Below, piece by piece: positions 33,399 through 38,489 of a DNA stretch of 38,489 nucleotides (within the stretch, counting starts at the first letter, position 1; the number at the start of each line of letters is the position of its first letter). The notes beneath the pieces were generated by a model. The model saw only the letters and a program-made list of their open reading frames with translations. It was not told the DNA's origin and did not search any database. The DNA is from Sphingobium sp. (GTDB taxonomy: Bacteria > Pseudomonadota > Alphaproteobacteria > Sphingomonadales > Sphingomonadaceae). A program made the translations under genes and the position numbers. Location of the stretch: assembly GCA_017984895.1 (NCBI GenBank), contig JAGNYO010000020.1, positions 1-38,489 on the forward strand, read 5' to 3'.

Positions 33399-34297
33399 GC
33401 GGCTTCCGCATCGCCTGCGCGCAATATGCGATCGAGCCCATGGCCAGCCTCGATGCGTGGCAGGATAAAGTCGGCCGATGGGTTAAGGAGGCGGCACAAG
33501 CCGGCGCGCAGCTACTGGTCTTTCCCGAATATGCGGCGATGGAGATCGCGGCGAGCGACCCGGCGACCATGAGCGATCTTGACGGCAGCCTGCGCACGGT
33601 GATCGCGGCTGGCGATACGATGGATGCCTATCATGAATCCCTCGCGGAATGGCATGGCGTAATTATTCTCGGCTCAAGCCGACCCTATGCCTTGCCCGAT
33701 GGCCGTATCGTCAATCGCGCGCGCCTGTTCGCGCCCAATGGCCGCAACGGCTATCAGGATAAGCTCATGATGACCCGGTTCGAGCGCGAGCGATGGGGTA
33801 TCAGTGGCGGGGACCATATCCGTGTCTTTCGCACGGCGCTGGGCCTAATTGGTATCTCGATCTGCTATGATGTGGAGTTTCCCATGATCGCGAGGGCGCA
33901 AGCCGAAGCAGGCGCGCGGCTCATCCTCACCCCCTCATGCACGGATAGCATGCAGGGCTATTGGCGGGTGCGGATAGGCGCACAGGCGCGGGCGCTGGAA
34001 AATCAGATCTATGTTGCCCATGCGCCAACCGTCGGCATGGCGCCATGGTCCCCCGCCGTCGACGAGAATTATGGCATGGCGGGGCTATATGGGCCTTCGG
34101 TCATGGAGTGTCCGGATGATGGGGTGCTTGCCATCGGCGGGGAAAGAGACAGCGGCTGGACCTTTGCCGAAGTAAACCCTTCGCGAGTCGACAACTGGCG
34201 CGACGCGGGCGCCGTGCGGCCCTTCGCCCACTGGAACGAGCAATTTCTGGGCGTGCCTGTCAGGCACCCGCCGGTTGAAATGATCGATCTGTGCTAG
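33395..34297 (+). CDS. Carbon-nitrogen hydrolase (nitrilase superfamily)
   Basis: This 300-residue protein starts at the ATG at 33395, overlapping the GNAT stop. The catalytic triad of the superfamily is intact: E45 in LLVFPEYAAME, K123 in YQDKLMMTRFE and C157 in ISICYDVEFP. The enzyme hydrolyses an amide or nitrile carbon-nitrogen bond, or performs the reverse amidation, acting in the cytoplasm. Members linked to GNAT genes are not assigned a defined substrate. A dedicated acetylation/deamidation step of a small amine is a reasonable but unproven idea. Confidence 0.93.
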   Translation: MSGFRIACAQYAIEPMASLDAWQDKVGRWVKEAAQAGAQLLVFPEYAAMEIAASDPATMSDLDGSLRTVIAAGDTMDAYHESLAEWHGVIILGSSRPYALPDGRIVNRARLFAPNGRNGYQDKLMMTRFERERWGISGGDHIRVFRTALGLIGISICYDVEFPMIARAQAEAGARLILTPSCTDSMQGYWRVRIGAQARALENQIYVAHAPTVGMAPWSPAVDENYGMAGLYGPSVMECPDDGVLAIGGERDSGWTFAEVNPSRVDNWRDAGAVRPFAHWNEQFLGVPVRHPPVEMIDLC

Positions 34298-34373
34298 AAA
34301 TGGGTCCGATTGTTCATTTCGCACCTGCAACATAGCTATTGCCAAGCCGCGAATCGCGCGACATCATGCGCAT

Positions 34374-35801
34374 ATGGGGACGGACAAGAATTTCTTCGAC
34401 GAAATATATGACGACGCAGGCGAGCCGCGCGCTCCCTATCGGGCTTATTGCGAATGGCTCGGCAGCCAGGAGCCGGCAAAGCTCCTCAAGAAAACGCAGG
34501 AAGCCGAAGAACTTTTTCGCAAAACCGGCATCACCTTCGCCGTCTATGGACAGGAGGAGGCGGAGGAGCGGCTGATCCCGTTTGATATCGTGCCGCGCAT
34601 TATCGCTGGCGCCGAATGGGCGCGGCTCACCCGCGGTATAGAGCAGCGTGTCCGGGCAATGAACGCCTTCCTGCATGACATTTATCACCGGCAGGAGATC
34701 ATTCGTGCCGGGCGGCTGCCGGAGCATATGGTCAGCGGCAACAGCGCCTTTCTCGACCGGATGATCGGCTTCACACCGCCGGGCGGAGTGTATAGCCATA
34801 TCGTCGGCGTCGATCTCGTCCGCACCGGGCCGAACGAATTCTACGCGCTGGAGGATAATGCGCGCACCCCATCGGGTGTGTCCTATATGCTCGAAAACCG
34901 CGAGACGATGATGCGCATGTTTCCCGAACTTTTCACCCAGGCGCGGGTGCGGGAAGTGTCGGATTATCCCAAGAAGCTGCGCAGGTCGCTTTCGCGGTGC
35001 GCGCCGCCCGCGTGCAAGGGCGACCCGGTCGTCGCGGTGCTGACGCCGGGCATCTACAACAGCGCTTATTTCGAGCATGCCTTTCTGGCGGATCAGATGG
35101 GCGCGGAACTGGTCGAGGGGCATGACCTCCGCATTGTCGATGGCCGCGTTGCGATGCGGACGACGCGGGGCTATCAGGCGATCGACGTGCTGTATCGTCG
35201 GCTGGATGACGAGTATCTCGATCCGCTTTCCTTTCGCCCCGAATCGATGCTGGGCGTTCCGGGGATCATGGATATTTACATGGCGGGCGGCATTACCATC
35301 GCCAACGCGCCGGGAACCGGGATCGTCGATGACAAGGCGGTCTACAGTTATGTGCCGGACATCGTGCGCTTCTACACCGGCGAGGAGCCGCTACTGCAAA
35401 ATGTGCCGACCTGGCGCTGTTCCGAGCCGGATTCGTTGAAATATGTGCTGGAGCATCTTGCCGAACTGGTGGTGAAAGAGGTGCATGGCTCGGGCGGTTA
35501 TGGCATGCTGGTCGGCCCGGCGGCGAGCAAGCGGGAGCTGGCGGATTTCGCCGCCAAGCTCAAGCGGTCCCCCGCCAAATATATCGCCCAGCCGACGCTG
35601 GCGCTCTCGACCGTTCCGATCCTCACCAAGCGGGGGTTGGCTCCGCGGCATGTCGATTTGCGCCCGTTCGTGCTGATGTCGCCGGACCGGATCGACATAA
35701 CACCCGGCGGCTTGACGCGGGTAGCGCTCAGGAAAGGGTCGCTGGTCGTCAATTCGAGCCAGGGCGGTGGCACCAAGGACAGCTGGGTGCTGGAGGAGTA
35801 G
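34374..35801 (+). CDS. Circularly permuted ATP-grasp protein (Anbu cluster)
   Basis: This 475-residue protein belongs to the circularly permuted ATP-grasp family (formerly DUF404/DUF407, COG2308). N-terminal NFFDEIYDDAGEPRAPYRAY and the nucleotide-binding region VKEVHGSGGYGMLVGPAAS (about 364-382) are characteristic, as is the AQPTLALSTVPI segment near 405. The family is predicted to ligate amino acids or peptides. It starts at the ATG at 34374 without a clear ribosome binding site and opens a four-gene unit with the alpha-E protein, a transglutaminase-like protein and the Anbu peptidase. This set recurs widely in bacteria. Confidence 0.94.
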   Translation: MGTDKNFFDEIYDDAGEPRAPYRAYCEWLGSQEPAKLLKKTQEAEELFRKTGITFAVYGQEEAEERLIPFDIVPRIIAGAEWARLTRGIEQRVRAMNAFLHDIYHRQEIIRAGRLPEHMVSGNSAFLDRMIGFTPPGGVYSHIVGVDLVRTGPNEFYALEDNARTPSGVSYMLENRETMMRMFPELFTQARVREVSDYPKKLRRSLSRCAPPACKGDPVVAVLTPGIYNSAYFEHAFLADQMGAELVEGHDLRIVDGRVAMRTTRGYQAIDVLYRRLDDEYLDPLSFRPESMLGVPGIMDIYMAGGITIANAPGTGIVDDKAVYSYVPDIVRFYTGEEPLLQNVPTWRCSEPDSLKYVLEHLAELVVKEVHGSGGYGMLVGPAASKRELADFAAKLKRSPAKYIAQPTLALSTVPILTKRGLAPRHVDLRPFVLMSPDRIDITPGGLTRVALRKGSLVVNSSQGGGTKDSWVLEE

Positions 35802-35820
35802 GCGGCAGTATGGCGACATT

Positions 35821-36768
35821 ATGACTACTCTGGGCAAAACCGCCGGCGCCTTGTTCTGGATGTTCCGCTATCTGGAACGGAGCGAGAATTTGGCGCGGCT
35901 GATCGAAGCAGGGCTGCGCATGGCCCTGACCCGTAGCGACAGCGCGACCCAGGAATGGGGTTCGGTGCTGACTACTGTCGGGCTGGCGCAGGCCTATAAG
36001 GAAACGCAGCAGGGCTTTGAGCCATCGCTGGTGGTGAACTTCCTGCTGCGCGGACGGAACCATGGCGGCTCGGTCTATGCGATGATCGAGCGCGCCCGCG
36101 ACAATGCCCGCATCGCCCGCACCGCGATCACCCGCGAGGTGTGGGAAGCCACTAACGAATGTTATATCCATATCCGCGATGCGATGGCACGGCCATTGCG
36201 CGATGCCGACTTGCCGCACGTGCTCGGGATGATCCGCCAGCACAGTGCGCTGGTGCGCGGCGCGTTGCACGGCACGATGCTCCGCAATGACATCTATAAT
36301 TTCGCGCGCCTCGGCACTTTTCTGGAGCGGGCGGACAACACGGCACGGATTATCGATGTCAAATATTATCTGCTGCTGCCTTCTTTAAGCCATGTCGGCT
36401 CCACACTCGACACCAACCAGTGGGACATGCTGTTGCGGTCGCTTTCGGCCCAGCGCAGCTATCGCTGGCTCAACCCCAATGAGACGAAAGCGATCGATAT
36501 CGCCCGCTTTCTGATCCTCGACGGCCGATTTCCGCGCTCTATTCTGTTTTGCACCCGCAAGATCGAAGAAAATCTTGTCTGGCTGGCGCGGGATTACGGG
36601 ATAGATCATCCCAGCCAGTCCCTCGCGCTGGATATGCTGAGGCGGATGGAGGGGGCGTCGGTCGAGCGCATCTTCGAGAGCGGACTGCACGAGTTTTTGC
36701 AAGGCGTTACGGCGGATAATGCCGTCATCGCCCGGCAGATCGAGAATGATTATCGTTTCGCCCAATAG
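35821..36768 (+). CDS. Alpha-E domain-containing protein (DUF403, Anbu cluster)
   Basis: This 315-residue protein is the COG2307/alpha-E family partner that normally accompanies the circularly permuted ATP-grasp protein; the two are sometimes fused. It is mainly helical. Signatures are the N-terminal GALFWMFRYLERSENLARLI (about 8-27), FLLRGRNHGGSVYAMIERARDNAR near 75-98 (region given by position), and FARLGTFLERADNTARIIDV near 161-180. It starts at the ATG at 35821, 19 bases after the upstream stop. Biochemical function is unknown; involvement in a peptide-modification step together with the ATP-grasp protein is inferred from gene linkage. Confidence 0.93.
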   Translation: MTTLGKTAGALFWMFRYLERSENLARLIEAGLRMALTRSDSATQEWGSVLTTVGLAQAYKETQQGFEPSLVVNFLLRGRNHGGSVYAMIERARDNARIARTAITREVWEATNECYIHIRDAMARPLRDADLPHVLGMIRQHSALVRGALHGTMLRNDIYNFARLGTFLERADNTARIIDVKYYLLLPSLSHVGSTLDTNQWDMLLRSLSAQRSYRWLNPNETKAIDIARFLILDGRFPRSILFCTRKIEENLVWLARDYGIDHPSQSLALDMLRRMEGASVERIFESGLHEFLQGVTADNAVIARQIENDYRFAQ

Positions 36769-36797
36769 CCTCGGGAACAGGAGCTGCACGCGCTGTC

Positions 36798-37604
36798 ATG
36801 AAAATCCGCTTTCATCATACCACCGCCTATCATTTCGATAAGCCGGTGCCTTATGGCCTGCAACGGCTGCGGATGAAGCCCAAGGACAGCACGCACCAGA
36901 AGGTGCTCGGCTGGTCGATGGAGCTGAAGGGCGGGGTGTGCGAGGCGAGCTATGAGGATGCGCATCGCAACCATGTCTCGCTGATCCGCGTGAAGGAAGG
37001 GACCACCTCGGTCGAAATTGTCTGCGCGGGTGAAGTGGAGACGATGGCCGATCATCATGGCGTGGTCGGCGCGCATATGGGCTATACGCCGCTTTGGCTG
37101 TTCCGCCAGCCTACGGCGCTGACCAAGGCCGGCGCGGCGGTGACGGCGCTCGCCCATAAAGTTCGCGCGGAAAATCACGCCAGCGATGTCACGATGCTGC
37201 ATGCCCTGAGTAATGCTATTGCCGACTCGGTTGCCTATCAGACGGGGATGACTGACGCTCGCACGACCGCCGAGGAATCCGCGCAAAAGGGGCAGGGCGT
37301 GTGTCAGGATCATGCCCATATCTTCATCTCTGCCGCCCGGTTGCTGGGTATTCCCGCGCGCTATGTGAGCGGTTATCTGTTCATGGAGGACCGGGTAGAG
37401 CAGGAGGCGGGTCATGCATGGGCAGAGGCACATGCCGAGGGGCTGGGCTGGGTCGGGTTCGATATTTCCAACCGCATCAGCCCGGATCAGCATTATATCC
37501 GGGTGGCGACGGGGCGGGATTATGCCGATGCCGCGCCGATCCACGCCATGTCCTTTGGCGGGGGCGATGCAAGCATGCTTGTGTCCCTCCGTGTGGATCA
37601 GTAA
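36798..37604 (+). CDS. Transglutaminase-like protein (Anbu cluster)
   Basis: This 268-residue protein has an N-terminal beta-rich domain (about 1-110, MKIRFHHTTAYHFDKPVPYG) followed by a transglutaminase/protease-like core. The Cys-His-Asp triad is present: C169 in GQGVCQDHAH, H206 in EAGHAWAEAH and D222 in GLGWVGFDISN. There is no signal peptide, so it works in the cytoplasm, probably as a peptidase or acyltransferase on a product of the ATP-grasp protein. It lies 29 bases after the alpha-E gene and 34 before the Anbu gene, consistent with one transcript. Confidence 0.93.
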   Translation: MKIRFHHTTAYHFDKPVPYGLQRLRMKPKDSTHQKVLGWSMELKGGVCEASYEDAHRNHVSLIRVKEGTTSVEIVCAGEVETMADHHGVVGAHMGYTPLWLFRQPTALTKAGAAVTALAHKVRAENHASDVTMLHALSNAIADSVAYQTGMTDARTTAEESAQKGQGVCQDHAHIFISAARLLGIPARYVSGYLFMEDRVEQEAGHAWAEAHAEGLGWVGFDISNRISPDQHYIRVATGRDYADAAPIHAMSFGGGDASMLVSLRVDQ

Positions 37605-37638
37605 GCCATAACGACGGGAAGCGATCAGGGGTGAATTC

Positions 37639-38385
37639 ATGACATATTGCGTGGGCATGCAACTGGACGCAGGCCTTATCTTCATGTCTGACACCCGGAC
37701 CAACGCCGGGGTCGATAATATCTCCGTCTTTCGCAAGATGGTGAGCTGGGAAGTGCCGGGTGAGCGGGTTATCACGCTGTTGACGGCGGGCAACCTCGCC
37801 ACCACCCAGTCGGTTATCAGCCAGCTTGAGGAGCGCAGCAAGCGCCCTGCGGATCGTCGTCCATCGATTCTCGAAGCGCCGAGCATGTTCCAGCTCGCGA
37901 ATATTGTGGGCGAAACATTGCGAGACACGATCAGCAGTGGCGCGATGGGCGGTGCCGAGGCCGAGAGCAAATTCGATGCCACCATCATTCTCGGTGGCCA
38001 GATCCTGGGCAGTCCGCCGCGTCTGTTCCTGATTTATCCCGAGGGTAATTTCATCGAGGCTTCGGCTGACACTCCCTTTTTCCAGAGCGGCGAGACGAAA
38101 TACGGCCGACCTATCCTCGTGCGCGCCTATGATCCGTCCATGTCATTCGCGGAGGCCGCCAAACTGCTGATGGTGAGCTTCGACTCGACCCTGAAGGCCA
38201 ATCTGTCGGTCGGCCTGCCGTTCGATCTGCAAGTGGTGCCTACCGGCGCCTGCCGCATCGGGTTCGAGACGCGGATATCGGCCGATGATCCCTATTATAA
38301 CGAAATCTCGCGCGGTTGGGGCGCGGCGCTCAAGCAGGCTTTCAAATCCTTGCCGGAATATTCGATCCCGCTCGCTCGTGAATGA
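37639..38385 (+). CDS. Anbu proteasome-like peptidase
   Basis: Anbu (ancestral beta subunit) is a proteasome/HslV-fold N-terminal nucleophile hydrolase family, COG3484. The 248-residue protein begins MTYCVGMQLDAGLIFMSDTR. After removal of the initiator Met, Thr would be residue 1, placing Asp at position 17 and Lys at about 32, the pattern of the proteasome active site (T1, D17, K33). The central region includes FDATIILGGQILG and the C-terminus ends SIPLARE. It starts at the ATG at 37639. It is the last gene of a cluster with the ATP-grasp, alpha-E and transglutaminase-like genes. The physiological substrate of Anbu is not established. Confidence 0.94.
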   Translation: MTYCVGMQLDAGLIFMSDTRTNAGVDNISVFRKMVSWEVPGERVITLLTAGNLATTQSVISQLEERSKRPADRRPSILEAPSMFQLANIVGETLRDTISSGAMGGAEAESKFDATIILGGQILGSPPRLFLIYPEGNFIEASADTPFFQSGETKYGRPILVRAYDPSMSFAEAAKLLMVSFDSTLKANLSVGLPFDLQVVPTGACRIGFETRISADDPYYNEISRGWGAALKQAFKSLPEYSIPLARE

Positions 38386-38464
38386 GGGTGACAGGGCGGC
38401 TTGCGCATAGAACGCCGCAACGCCTATTAATCGCAACTCACCCCTTTGTGACGGAGCCGACCGG

Positions 38465-38489
38465 ATGACCTTGTGGCAAATGCCTGCGC
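38465..38489 (+). CDS. Possible start of a further gene, cut by window edge
   Basis: An ATG at 38465 opens a frame (MTLWQMPA) to the end of the window, with ACGGAG about 9 bases upstream. Only eight codons are visible, so the call is tentative and no product can be named. Confidence 0.3.

Overview
The window looks like a chromosomal segment of a high-GC alphaproteobacterium, most likely a member of the Sphingomonadales (Sphingomonadaceae). The evidence is the protein types and gene order: yqeY-dnaG-rpoD, eno-ftsB-pdhA-pdhB with a lipoyl domain fused to the E1-beta subunit, DUF4170, trmFO and an Anbu cluster. The genus cannot be fixed from sequence reading alone. Most of the window is ordinary core genome. 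The unusual parts lie inside and around carAB.

Layout. 1-3661 (minus strand): yqeY, dnaG and the first 409 codons of rpoD, a macromolecular-synthesis cluster. 3840-9617 (plus): carA and carB, the two subunits of carbamoyl-phosphate synthase. The pair is disturbed three times: an in-frame palindromic repeat inside carA, a small membrane-protein ORF coupled to the carA stop, and a compact vapBC/fitAB-type toxin-antitoxin module on the opposite strand, flanked by two copies of the first 44 bases of carB. 9664-10910: a terminator, greA and a rhomboid protease. 10923-12980 (minus): a DUF4170 protein and a four-gene operon of small membrane-associated proteins, preceded by a good match to an EcfG (general stress) sigma-factor promoter. 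13185-17514 (plus): enolase, an FtsB-like septum protein and both subunits of pyruvate dehydrogenase E1.

17519-21119 (minus): three overlapping Tad/Flp-pilus type pseudopilin genes (two TadE-like, one large vWA-containing TadG-like). 21239-22375 (plus): a squalene/phytoene-synthase-fold protein and an EF-hand protein. 22388-27162 (minus): trmFO, a small glycine-zipper lipoprotein, a DUF952 protein and gyrA. 27456-28736 (plus): an exported repeat protein with a strong terminator. 28800-29276 (minus): an Lrp/AsnC regulator. 29450-32257 (plus): a soluble histidine-kinase-like protein with a degenerate ATP-binding domain and a polysaccharide deacetylase. 32301-32377: a tRNA with CAT anticodon. 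32398-34297: a tightly coupled three-gene operon (NTF2-like, GNAT, nitrilase-family hydrolase). 34374-38385: the Anbu cluster (circularly permuted ATP-grasp, alpha-E, transglutaminase-like, proteasome-like Anbu peptidase), a widespread but functionally unresolved peptide ligation/proteolysis system.

The most notable observations are the toxin-antitoxin insertion that duplicated or restored the carB 5' end, with its operator lying in the carB leader; the palindromic element translated within carA; and the EcfG-type promoter of the membrane-stress operon. No CRISPR array, rRNA, transposase or integrase gene was seen. No gene-free stretch exceeds 300 bases; the longest, about 290 bases between gyrA and the gene at 27456, is described as a feature.
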